DNA of 64,000 nucleotides from Beroe forskalii (taxonomy: Eukaryota; Ctenophora; Nuda; Beroida; Beroidae): assembly GCA_011033025.1 (NCBI GenBank), contig WFMF01000014.1, forward strand, positions 992,001 to 1,056,000, read 5' to 3'. Positions within the stretch are counted from its first letter, which is position 1; every line of letters starts with the position of its first letter. The position numbers and the translations under genes were made by a program. Positions 54,726 through 64,000 of this stretch are shown piece after piece. Below the pieces are notes generated by a model. It saw only the letters and a list, made by a program, of their open reading frames with translations, made no database searches and had not been told where the DNA came from.

Positions 54726-55590
54726 ATAAGCAAGACACTTAGTGAAGAGAAGTAGAGGGAAGTAGATGGATCTGGGTTATTTGTGTCCTTTTACATTGCA
54801 CATTAATGAAATTAATGAGAGTGGCATGCATCCTGATCCAATACTTATAATATTAAATATTTCACTCTCTTCCGAGATTTTTGAAAAATTCTTTTTGAAG
54901 GAATCTCTAATTACTGGTAAATGTTTTGTGTTTGGTATGTGTTTTGTGCTAGGTATGTGTTTTGTGCTAGGTATATGTGAAAACTAGTCCTTGCTCCATT
55001 ATCATTTCATGGGAATTGGGATTCAATTTTTTATCTGCCTAGTAGTTCCCCCAACACATGATGTTTAACCTATTCTTTTTGAAGGGATGTACTAATTCAC
55101 AGGTAAATGTTTCGTGTTAGGTATGTGTGAAACTGATCCTATCCTAAGAAGAGAATTAAAGGACATTTGGAGGGGTAAGCTTCTATGTGCTTATCAATGT
55201 TCAGATCTTATTCCATATATCAATTAGAATTATATTCCAATAGATGTCTAAAAGACATTTTTCTTTATGATTTGAATCATAACTTTGATAAGTTGTTGAT
55301 GACATTCAGATTGGTATTTAATATTCATGGCAAGTGATTTGTCATAACGAGTGATGAATAATTATCTGGAAAAATTTGATAATGGTTTCGGTTCAAGCTT
55401 TTTGGACTATTTGATTGAAATTCTGGATTTTTAGAAGTTAGATATAGTTTTTCAGGAAAGTTTTAATGAAGCAAGTAGATTAAGAAGGTAATAAAAATCC
55501 ATGCTGAGAACTAACCATTCACCATTTCTTAGTTTTCAAATTTTTAGTAGAAGGCAGTTTGCAGTAAAAAACATTTGCTCGAAATCTCAA
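54726..55590. other. Non-coding, short local duplications
   Basis: GTGTTTTGTGCTAGGTATGT is repeated near 54930-54975, and the TTCTTTTTGAAGG...GGTAAATGTTTTGTGTT block recurs at 55073-55130. Nothing else supported. Confidence 0.45.
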
Positions 55591-55611
55591 AGGTCAAAGG
55601 GTCACAAGAGT

Positions 55612-56956
55612 GGCACATTCCCACTAGTGCAAACCGCCGATTCGGCGCCGATCAGCGCCGAATCGGCGCCTATAGGCGCCTATAGGCGCCTATAAGTTTT
55701 TTCGGCGCCGATTCGGCGCCTATAGGCGGTACCGCTTTTAGGCGCCTATAGGCGCCTATAATTGACATTTTCCAATTTTTCGGCGGTCATCGGCGCCTAT
55801 AGGCGCCGATAAGCGCCGATAAGCGCCTATACACCGCCTATCGGCGCCGTCGGCGCTTTTCGACCGCTTATCGGCGCCTTAGTTTTCAACCGCCTATAGG
55901 CGCCTATAGGCGCCGATACTGTTTCTTCGTCCCCGGCGATGTCCTAAGTATTTTGCCTTCTACCAATCTGTGTTCTTCCACCTTTTTTCGGCGCCTATAG
56001 GCGCCTATAGGCGCCGATGAATTAAAACAGTCCTAAATTGGCGTGCGCTTTCGTCAGGTTAGGGTTTGGGGTTAGGGTTTGGGTTAGGGTTTGGGTTAGG
56101 GTTTGGGTTAGGGTTTGGGTTAGGGTTTGGGTTAGGGTTTGGGTTTGTTTGGGTTAGGGTTTGGGTTAGGGTTTGGGTTAGGTTTGGGTTAGGGTTTGGG
56201 TTAGGGTTTTGGGTTAGGGTTTGGGGTTTGGGTTAGGGTTTGGGTTAGGGTTTTGGTTAGGGTTTGGGTTAGGGTTTGGGTTAGGGGTTTGGTTAGGTTT
56301 GGGTTAGGGTTTGGGTTGGGGTGACCCCAACCCTAAACCCTAACCCCAACCCTAACCCTAACCCTAACCCAACCCTAACCCTAACAAACCCAAGCCTAGC
56401 CCTAATCCTGACCCAAATGTGGAAGACATACCGTGCAAACTGCAATGATGTTGCGGGCCAATTTAGGACTACTTTAATTCATCGGCGCCTATAGGCGCCT
56501 ATAGGCGCCTATAGGCGCCTATAAGCGCCTACAGAATTTAGGCCAATGAATGTAGGTCATTGACTCGGAGCTCAGCTTATAAAACTCATCCTCGCTCCTT
56601 CAGGACTGTCTTAATTCATCGAAAAAAAGAGGAAGAATATCGGCGCCTATAGGCGCCGATACGTAAGATGAAAACAGCATCGGCGCCTATAGGCGCCTAT
56701 AGGCGGTTGAAAACATAGGCGCCGATAAGCGGTCGAAAAGCGCCGACGGCGCCGATAGGCGGTGCATAGGCGCTTATCGGCCGCCGAAAAATTGGAAAAT
56801 GTCAATTATAGGCGCCTATAGGCGCCTAAAAGCGGTACCGCCTATAGGCGCCGAATCGGCGCCGAAAAAAACTTATAGGCGCCTATAGGCGCCTATAGGC
56901 GCCGATTCGGCGCTGATCGGCGCCGAATCGGCGGTTCGCACTAGTGGGAATGTGCC
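55612..56956. mobile_element. Inner foldback element: 10-bp GGCGCCTATA arms around telomere-like repeats
   Basis: The ends GGCACATTCCCACTAGTGC and GCACTAGTGGGAATGTGCC are perfect inverted repeats. They are flanked by the perfect 8-bp duplication ACAAGAGT at 55604-55611 and 56957-56964, the size made by hAT-type transposases. The arms, about 440 bp, are arrays of GGCGCCTATA with variants (GGCGCCGATA, CGGCGCCGATTCGG) and shared unique words (AATTGACATTTTCCAATTTT). The centre, 56058-56413, holds TTAGGG/TTTGGG then CCCTAA repeats. No coding sequence. Confidence 0.92.
56058..56413. repeat. Head-to-head telomere-like repeats
   Basis: From 56058 to about 56322 the plus strand alternates TTAGGG and TTTGGG (12-bp unit, about 20 units with small length errors). 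After the palindrome TTGGGGTGACCCCAA it continues as CCCTAA/CCCAAC repeats to about 56413. TTAGGG is the animal telomere repeat. The G-to-C-strand order is that of a telomere-telomere fusion, but here it is enclosed in a transposon. Confidence 0.93.
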
Positions 56957-57749
56957 ACAAGAGTTATGAATCTTGTCCAATGAATCCATTGGATACATCA
57001 TGTCCAATGGACATGTCTATTGAACATCTAATAGACATCCATTGAACATGATGTACATTGGCAAAAATATGTCCAGTGGTGTTCAATGGATCCATTGGAT
57101 CCATTTTTGATGTTCAGTCCAGGTCATTTTCAATGGATCCATCTTAGTGTATCCAATGGACAAAATCACCAAACATGGTTTGGTAGATGGACATCAGACT
57201 GTTTTTTTTAATGGATCCATTGTGTCCAATGAGTCCAATGGACCCATTGTGTCCATTGAACACCATTAGATCCATTGTGTCCATTGAACACCAGTGGACA
57301 CGTCCATTGGACCCATTACACATTGTGTCCATTGGATACATTATTTCTATTGGATCCATGATACATTATTTCCAATGGATCCATTGGACATTGTGTCAAA
57401 TGGATCCATTTCGTCCATTGGATCCATTTCGTCCATTGGATCCATTGGGCATGCTATTTATGATGATGATATAACTTCAAAACATAAAATATATTAGGAA
57501 AACAAAAATACCAGTCTGATGTTCATATACCAAACCATGTTTGGTGATTGTGTCCATTGGATTTGTTGAACATGTCCATTGAACATTTCCATTGAAATAA
57601 AAAATGTATCCAATGGATCCATTGGATCCATTGAACATCACTTGACATTTTTACCCATGTACATCATGTCAAATGGATGTCCATTGGTTGTCCATTGGAC
57701 ATGATGGATCGATTGGACAAGATTATAAACTCTTGTGACCCTTTTACCT

Positions 57750-58205
57750 CATTAGTTTCCTATCTCCAAAAATCTTTGAAGAGCCTTGCTATTGGACACT
57801 TTTGAGCAGGAGGGTCTCAAGATTGAAATTCTGCAGTGGTGACCAAATGGCACCTAAAAATATTCAGGAACACCATTTTAGGTCTAATCTTACTTTCATA
57901 AAACTATGGGTGGGGTTTTTGTCCAAAATCTGCATCCCCTCAAATAGAAAATGTCCACAATGATGGGGTATATATTATGTTTAATGCTTTAATGAACAGC
58001 CACATACAAATTCTAGAAATTGATCCAAACTTGCCAATCAGCTCACATTTCAATTTGTCTAGATAACTTGTTGTCAACCATTGCAAAACATTCAATATAG
58101 TTGACATGAATCAACAGCTTTTTGTGGATCCTGAAATAATTATTCCTTACTGATTTATCACCTCACACATTTATTAACTTAAACCTCTTAACTTATTAAA
58201 TTTTT
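57750..58205. other. Upstream of the second RGS22-like gene
   Basis: 57800-57990 is a diverged copy of the interior of the element at 385-1321 (GAGCAGGAGGGTCTCAAGA, CAGTGGTGACC, CTTTCATAAAACT). The remainder is intronic or 5' flank. Confidence 0.5.
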
Positions 58206-58208
58206 CAG

Positions 58209-58297
58209 GTCTGCCTATCAATTACAAGACATGCTCCAAGATACTTAAACGTGATTCAGTTTTCTGTGACTATTTCAATGCATTCCTTTCATTACCA
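58209..58297 (+). CDS. Second RGS22-like gene, exon 1 found
   Basis: An 89-nt exon, acceptor AAATTTTTCAG and donor CCA|GTAAGT, starts with two bases of a split codon and reads LPINYKTCSKILKRDSVF, then CDYFNAFLSLP. The motif DYFNxFLSLPxF is the N-terminal signature of RGS22 (a large protein with several RGS domains linked to cilia and sperm). The first coding exon upstream is not located. The exon ends in phase 0, matching the next. Confidence 0.8.
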
Positions 58298-58847
58298 GTA
58301 AGTAAATATAAATATCAAAATTCTTAAGAAAACTTCTTGCTTTCTTGTTATTATTAAATTTGAAATTGAGGAACTGCTGACCTTGAACGTAGAATGATCA
58401 TAAAGTTTTTTATAAAGAATTAAAAGCTGCTTCTTATTTTGTCACAAATTAGACGGAGATCAGAATTTATCAAAAAATAGGTACTCATAACTTCATAAGA
58501 CTTTAATGACTAATAAATATCGCCCCTCTACAGCCAGTTTACAATTGTCTTGAGGCTATATTGCAACTGTATGGCACTGTATTATAGAATTTATTGTGCA
58601 AGTATTTTACCAGGTTGCCCATGCTCAAAAAGCATATGTGAGGCAATTTACTATGCTCATATGCCAATAGCTTTATATGTACTGATCATTGCTTTACCTT
58701 CATCTGACTTGTCTTAGAATTTGAATTAATTAATTGAGGGCATCATTAGTAGATGTGAATAGGTATACTGTAATTCAAACTTACGATGAAACTCTCACAA
58801 TTTGCCACTATGGTTTCACACTCAAATAAACTGTAAACATTCTGCAG

Positions 58848-58970
58848 GCATTTGCCCGTCCTTTGTTCTATGAGAGAAAGACAGAGCGTCTATTGGAAGT
58901 GTATCGAGATTGTAAGGTGCCTGTCATCGGAATAACAATCCAAGCTCCTGTCCCAGAGAAACATGTTCAG
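58848..58970 (+). CDS. Second RGS22-like gene, next exon
   Basis: A 123-nt exon (41 codons, phase 0 both ends) reads AFARPLFYERKTERLLEVYR, then DCKVPVIGITIQAPVPEKHV and Gln. It directly continues the DYFNAFLSLP motif with AFARPLFYERKTERLLEV, as in RGS22-like N-termini. The acceptor CATTCTGCAG is intact here, but the four bases AGGC spanning it are deleted in the second copy at about 61936. Confidence 0.8.
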
Positions 58971-59226
58971 GTTTTGCTGCTCACCTGGCTTCTTAAACAC
59001 CGGCTACCACTCTTCATTAGGTAGTTAATGCATGGTTGGTTGTGGACTGGATTATGCATGACACGAGCAAGCCATGCATAATGATTTTTGAACAGCATCT
59101 TATGACTCATTCGCATTACTTTCTCTTGTTACTCTGTTAGATTATTGACTTTGCATGATATTTTGGATTTCTTATAGCCTCAAAGCGATTGCCAATTAAT
59201 GAATTTTTGATTTATAACTATTACTA

Positions 59227-59920
59227 CCATGTGTCCCAAAAAAGTTTAGAAAAGTAGAGCTGCATTACTTTTGTTGTGAAAGTTTGAGATGTCTTGGGTA
59301 AGGATGATACAGTTTAGCTAAAAAACTGTTTTTGGCCATATTTCTGCATCTGAAGCTCAAAAATGAATGTCAACTTCAGTTTCATAATGCTCTGAAGTCT
59401 AAAAATGCCTAAAATTGTGAAATTTTCATGAAAAAACGCGCCGCAATAATGGATTATAAACAATCTGTAAATAATTTGTAAACAAACATCATTTACCTAT
59501 GTCGGCATTTTGGAATGTGGGTTGTGACCTTGCATAGGTCACTTTTTGCATTACAGAAAGACCCATATAATAATCTCAGAGGCCTTTTGAGCAAACTGGA
59601 GGTGTGCCCAGATGTGCTCCAGGTGTCTTGTGCCCGATATGTGCCCGAGGTGTACCCCAGGCGTACCCAGGTTGTACCCCAGGTGTGCATCGGTAGATTA
59701 CCGAGTTACCACTTTTTTAATCATTGAGCAACATCACCTCAAATATTGGTGAATGTCTGAGCTCGGCCATTTTCGAGGTGGAAACTTCAAATTTTTGCGC
59801 AAAATTGTATCGTACATACTTATGATGTTCCAAAATTTCGTCTAGAAACTCCAATCTCATTATCTCAACAAAAGTTATGATATTATGAAGCTCTACTTTT
59901 GTAAGTTTTGGGAAATCTGG
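59227..59920. mobile_element. Mariner-like MITE in the RGS22-like intron
   Basis: CCATGTGTCCCAAAAAAGTTTAGAAAAGTAGAGCT at the left is mirrored by AGCTCTACTTTTGTAAGTTTTGGGAAATCTGG at the right, preceded by TA. The interior holds a CCAGGTGTGCCC-rich stretch (59600-59690). A candidate exon reading KDPYNNLRGLLSKLE at 59560-59604 lies within it and is therefore not called. The copy in the second repeat is at about 62310-63015. Confidence 0.65.
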
Positions 59921-60022
59921 CATATAATGAATTATCATGGTTTGCCTTTTTTCCCATTGAAAAACCTTTCGGTGAATTTTGACTCCAGTAGCAAGATAGA
60001 ACTATCACTTTACTTCGATCAG

Positions 60023-60161
60023 GACGAGTCTGTTTGAGGAGTACAAGCTGTGCAGACAGCTGCTCAGGGTGAGTGGAGCAGTGCCAGACAAGGATGACAG
60101 TGAAGAGGAGCTGACAGAGAGTGAAGATGAGGAGCCCAGTGAGGAAGAAATTCCTGTCAAG
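60023..60161 (+). CDS. Second RGS22-like gene, acidic exon
   Basis: In one frame the block reads EEYKLCRQLLRVSGAVPDKD, then DSEEELTESEDEEPSEEEIP and VK before the donor AAG|GTATGA (phase 0). The start is uncertain. Acceptor TCGATCAG at 60021-60022 would be in phase with the preceding exon only if one base of the run GTTTGAGG were extra; otherwise a small exon is missing. An acidic Ser/Glu tract at this position is plausible for a linker between RGS22 domains. Confidence 0.6.
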
Positions 60162-60336
60162 GTATGATGGGCAAGTTGCCAGGAATTTGTTTTGTGAATC
60201 GATTTCATACAACAAAGGGTTCAGAAAGTATTTGATTGTCTATTATTTGATTCAAACATCTTTTTAATGTGGTACAGTATGAATCATAATCATTATTTAA
60301 GTCTTCCCATCATTGACTCTAGATCCCTTTTCCCAG

Positions 60337-60506
60337 GAGCGCCATGTTCTGGACATATCAGGTTTCGATCGATCCTCTCAAATGAGCAGTGTTGAAGGTC
60401 TCTCTTCCCCCCTGGTTGAGATGCCTCCTTCTCCAAGTCGGAGCTTGGTGCCCGATGCCCTGAATCAGGCATCTCTGCCACCCCCCCACCCATCGGATCC
60501 AGACAG
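60337..60506 (+). CDS. Second RGS22-like gene, Ser/Pro-rich exon
   Basis: A 170-nt exon, acceptor CCCTTTTCCCAG and donor ACAG|GTATAA, starts in phase 0 and reads ERHVLDISGFDRSSQMSSVE, then GLSSPLVEMPPSPSRSLVPD and ALNQASLPPPHPSDPD plus two bases. It looks like a disordered linker with possible phosphorylation sites (PPSPSRS). No domain recognised. It fits in phase after the acidic exon. Confidence 0.7.
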
Positions 60507-60509
60507 GTA

Positions 60510-61262
60510 TAAAAGTAGGATTACAAGGAGTTATTCCAATGCCTGCATACTAAAACACAGTAATTACTGTTCTTGTTTTCTTGTGGTGTCAGCAGCTCAC
60601 ATATATTGTGTTTAACGTACTGCAGCTTTTCCGACACATAACACTTAGGTTGGCGGAAGGTCTGTTCCTAAACCAGATGTTTACATGGCTGGGTAAAGTT
60701 AAAGCTGAATATGCTAATAAAGGAATGATAGACAATTTTATGCAAATTTGAAGATTGCATCATTCTTCAATCCTTGTTTTCTGATTATCTTCTGATATTT
60801 GCTGCTGCATTTCATGCCTCAGTCACTTGCATTTTTCAAGATAAAGAATTTAATTCATTAAAACACATGCTACCTAATAATTTAATTAGTTCCATTAACT
60901 GCCTGCATTGTTGCTGAGTAGTTATAAGGGTAGGTATGCTATGAAATGTATATTATGACAAATTTTATTGTGTTATCAGAAAAAACGGAAATTATTTGAG
61001 GTATGAAATTATGCCCACAATTGCTTGCCACTTTTGCCAGGCACCAGTCTAATGCAGGTCTTGTGCCAAGACTTTTAACATTGCAGGTTAAATTTCATTG
61101 ATTACCGTTTGAAATTTTAGTGAGTCAGTGAAATGTAACAGGTTTCGAAATATACATTGTACCTATAATACATGACTTATACACATGAAAAATTTTTTAA
61201 AGTATTGTTTATAATTTTTATTGTTTTCCCTTCAGTTGACATGTAATGGTGACCTTACTGGT
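60510..61262. other. Intron and spacer between the two copies
   Basis: 60510-60915 belongs to the duplicated segment. 60915-61262 is single-copy and includes a fragment of the TGCAGGT element family (61030-61090). Confidence 0.5.
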
Positions 61263-64000
61263 TATGCCTCACACATTTATTAACAAACCTCTTAACATTA
61301 AATTTTTTCAGGTCTTGCCTATCAATTGCAGACATGCTCAAGATATAAACGTAATTCAGTTTTCTGACTATTTCAATGCATTCTTTCATTACCAGTAAGT
61401 AAATATAAATATCAAAAATTCTTAAGAAACTTCTTGCTTTCTTGTTATTATTAAATTTGAAATTGAGCTGCTGACCTTGAACGTAGAATGATGTAAAAGT
61501 TTTTTATAAAATTAAAAGCTGCTTCTTATTTTGTCACAAATTAGACGGAGATCAGAATTTATCAAAAAATAGGTACTCATAACTTCATAAGACTTTTAAT
61601 GACTAATAAATATCGCCCTCACAGCCAGTTTACAATTGTCTTGGAGGCTATATTGCAAACTGTATGGCACTGTATTATAGAATTTATTGTGCAAGTATTT
61701 TACCAGGTTGCCTTATGCTCAAAAAGCATATGAGGCAATTTACTATGCTCATATGCCAATAGCTTTATATGTACTGATCATTGCTTTTTACCTTCATCTG
61801 ACTTGTCTTAGAATTTGAATTAATTAATTGAGGGCATCATTAGTAGATGTGAATAGGTATACCATAATTCAAACTACGATGAAACTCTCACAATTTGCCA
61901 CTATGGTTTACACTCAAATAAACTGTAAACATTCTGCATTTGCCCGTCCTTTTGTTCTATGAGAAAGACAGAGTGTCTATTGAAGTGTATCAGATTGTAA
62001 GGTGCCTGTCATCGGAATAACAATCAAGCTCCTGTCCCAGAGAAACATGTTCAGGTTTTGCTGCTCACCTGGCTTCTTAAACACCAGCTACCACTCTTCA
62101 TTAGGTAGTTAATGCATGGTTGGTTGTGGACTGGATTATGCATGACACGAGCAAGCCATGCATAATGATTTTTGAACAGCATCTTATGACTCATTCGCAT
62201 TACTTTCTCTTGTTACTCTGTTAGATTATTGACTTTGCATGATATTTTGGATTTCTTATAGCCTCAAAGCGATTGCCAATTAATGAATTTTTGATTTATA
62301 ACTATTACTACCATGTGTCCCAAAAAAGTTTAGAAAAGTAGAGAGCTGCATTACTTTTTGTTGTGAAAGTTTGAGATGTCTTGGGTAGCGGGATGATACA
62401 GTTTAGCTAAAAAACTGTTTTAGCCATATTTCTGCATCTGAAGCTCAAAATGAATGTCAACTTCAGTTTCATAATGCTCTAGTCTAAAAATGCCTAAAAT
62501 TGTGAAATTTTCATGAAAAAACGCATGCAATAATGGATTATAAACAATCTGTAAATAATTTGTAAAAACATCATTTACCTATGTCGGCATTTTGGAATGT
62601 GGGTTGTGACCTTGCATAGTCACTTTTTGCATTGCTAGAAAAGACCCATATAATAATCTCAAGAGGCCTTTTTGAGCAAACTGGAGGTGTGCCCAGATGT
62701 GCTCCAGGGTGTCTTTGTGCCCCGATATGTGCCCTGAGGTGTACCCCAGGGCGTACCCAGGTTGTACCCCAGTGCATCGGTAGATTACCGAGTTACCACT
62801 TTTTTTTAATCATTGAGCAACATCACCTCAAATATTGGTGAATGTCTGAGCTCGGCCATTTTCGAGGTGGAAACTTCAAATTTTTGCGCAAAAATTGTAT
62901 CAGTACATACTTATGATGTTCCAAAATTTCGTCTAGAAACTCCAATCTCATTATCTCAACAAAAATTTTGATATTATGAAGCTCTACTTTTTGTAAAGTT
63001 TGGAAATCTGGCATATAATGAATTATCATGGTTTGCCTTTTTTCCCATTTCGAAAACCTTTCGGTGAATTTTGACTCCAGTAGCAAGATAGAACTATCAC
63101 TTTACTTCGACTAGAGGACGAGTCTGTTCAGGGAGTACAAGCTGTGCAGACAGCTGCTCAGAGTGAGGTGGAGCAGTGCCAGACAAGGATGACAGAGCTG
63201 ACAGAGAGTGAAGATGAGGAGCCCAGTGAGAAGAAATTCCTGTCAAGGTATGATGGGCAAGTTACCAGGAATTTGTTTTGTGAATCGATTTCATACAACA
63301 AAGGGTTCAGAAAGTATTTGATTGTCTATTATTTGATTCAAACATCTTTTTTAATGTGGTACAGTATGAATCATAATCATTATTTAAGTCTTCCCATCAT
63401 TGACTCTAGATCCCTTTCCCAGGAGCGCCATGTTCTGGACATATCAGGTTTCGATCGATCCTCTCAAATGAGCAGTGTTGAAGGTCTCTCTTCCCCCCTG
63501 GTTGAGATGCCTCCTTCTCCAAGCCGGAGCTTGGTGCCTGGATGCCCTGAATCAGGCATCTCTGCCACCCCCCACTCCATCGATCCAGACAGGTATAAAA
63601 GTAGGATTACAAGGAGTTATTCCAATGCCTGCATACTAAAACACAGTAATTACTGTTCTTGTTTTCTTGTGGTGTCAGCAGCTCACATATATTGTGTTTA
63701 ACGTACTCTGCAGCTTTTCCTGACACATAACACTTAGGTTGGCGGAAGGTCTGTTCCTAAAACCAGATGTTTACATGGCTGGGTAAAGTTAAAGCTGAAT
63801 ATGCTAATAAAGGAATGATAGACAATTTTTATGCAAATTTGAAGATTGCATCATTCTTCTAATCCTTGTTTTCTGATTATCTTCTGATATTTGCTGCTGC
63901 ATTTCATGCCTCAGTCACTTGCATTTTTCAAGATAAAGAATTTAATTCATTAAAACACATGCTACCTAATAATTTAATTAGTTCCATTAACTGCCTGCAT
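61263..64000 (+). pseudogene. Second copy of the 58.15-60.9 kb RGS22-like segment, damaged
   Basis: The sequence repeats 58.15-60.9 kb almost base for base, with many one- to four-base indels, often in homopolymers or as missing bases. The exon equivalents are about 61312-61394, 61936-62055, 63117-63248 and 63422-63592. The first has lost bases out of frame, and the second lacks its acceptor. The third reads an alternative frame (VEQCQTRMTELTESEDEEPS). The fourth has an extra base before GCPESG. Either a decayed tandem duplicate or an unpolished duplicate haplotype or read error is possible; the indel style favours the latter. It continues beyond the window. Confidence 0.75.

Larger units (their letters stand above)
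55591..57749. mobile_element. Outer foldback element with 9-bp TCCATTGGA-type repeats
   Basis: AGGTCAAAGGGTCACAAGAGT at the left and ACTCTTGTGACCCTTTTACCT at the right are inverted ends. Inward, both continue as TTATGAATCTTGTCCAAT and its mirror. Between them is a degenerate array of GGATCCATT words (9 bp) with ATCATGTCCAATGGACAT palindromes. The inner element 55612-56956 is inserted 21 bp inside its left end. The ORFs at 57144-57497 on both strands derive from the array. Confidence 0.8.

Noticed and set aside
56058..56413. Ancestral chromosome end-to-end fusion or true telomere
   Set aside because: The TTAGGG...CCCTAA palindrome lies within an element that has perfect inverted ends and a perfect 8-bp target duplication, so it arrived by transposition.
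59560..59604. RGS22-like exon reading KDPYNNLRGLLSKLE
   Set aside because: It has an acceptor and a GT, but it lies inside a mariner-like MITE with inverted ends, and the donor phase does not match the next exon.
63144..63701. Single 185-residue protein on the plus strand
   Set aside because: The frame reads through a GT...AG intron between two exon copies and uses a frame different from the intact first copy; it is a by-product of the damaged duplicate.

Overview
This is a eukaryotic, almost certainly animal, nuclear window. Short phase-matched exons are separated by GT...AG introns. The genes visible are a calmodulin-like EF-hand gene, a cytochrome b561 (CYB561D1/D2-type) gene and two RGS22-like genes. 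The repeat load is heavy: Penelope-like retroelement pieces, Tc1/mariner-like and foldback DNA elements, SINEs and minisatellites. Telomere-like TTAGGG repeats also occur. The sequence is AT-rich with an invertebrate style of repeats. I cannot name the species; a cnidarian or another aquatic invertebrate is a guess. There are no bacterial-type operons, and the long (ATAC)n, GT/CA and minisatellite reading frames are not genes.

Layout. 1-1.7 kb: broken retroelement reverse-transcriptase ORF (minus strand) split by a 937-bp inverted-repeat element. 2.3-6.7 kb: a 20-bp minisatellite, a foldback element, MITE-like hairpins and a tandem ~350-bp repeat. 7.1-9.7 kb: four exons of an RGS22-like gene (minus). 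10.2-22.7 kb: a CYB561D-like gene (minus), four exons found and at least one not found. Its introns hold a truncated Penelope-like element (19.0-21.4 kb) flanked by two (ATAC)n arrays. 27.1-49.9 kb: a calmodulin-like gene (minus) with three tandem, interchangeable first coding exons (49.8, 46.3 and 41.2 kb) and two shared exons (34.6 and 27.2 kb). Its introns hold 17-bp and 29-bp minisatellites, a 3-kb foldback element and a mariner-like element. 51-55 kb: a MITE, a CpG-rich repeat and a decayed LINE-type reverse transcriptase. 55.6-57.75 kb: two nested foldback elements, the inner one carrying head-to-head telomere-like repeats. 58.2-64 kb: the beginning of a second RGS22-like gene (plus), then a near-identical but indel-ridden second copy of the same 2.7 kb.

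How the genes relate. The four genes are separate eukaryotic transcription units. RGS22 is known as a cilium/sperm-associated RGS protein, CYB561D proteins are transmembrane haem reductases, and the calmodulin-like protein is a Ca2+ sensor. Nothing shows that they act in one pathway.

The most notable biology is the EF-hand gene. Three alternative exons each encode a complete N-terminal EF-hand. All end in phase 0, and all keep the calmodulin spacing of 36 residues between the loops of EF1 and EF2 when joined to the shared exon. The most notable genome structure is a set of foldback elements whose arms are built of 9-11-bp repeats, one of them with a telomere-fusion look-alike at its centre.
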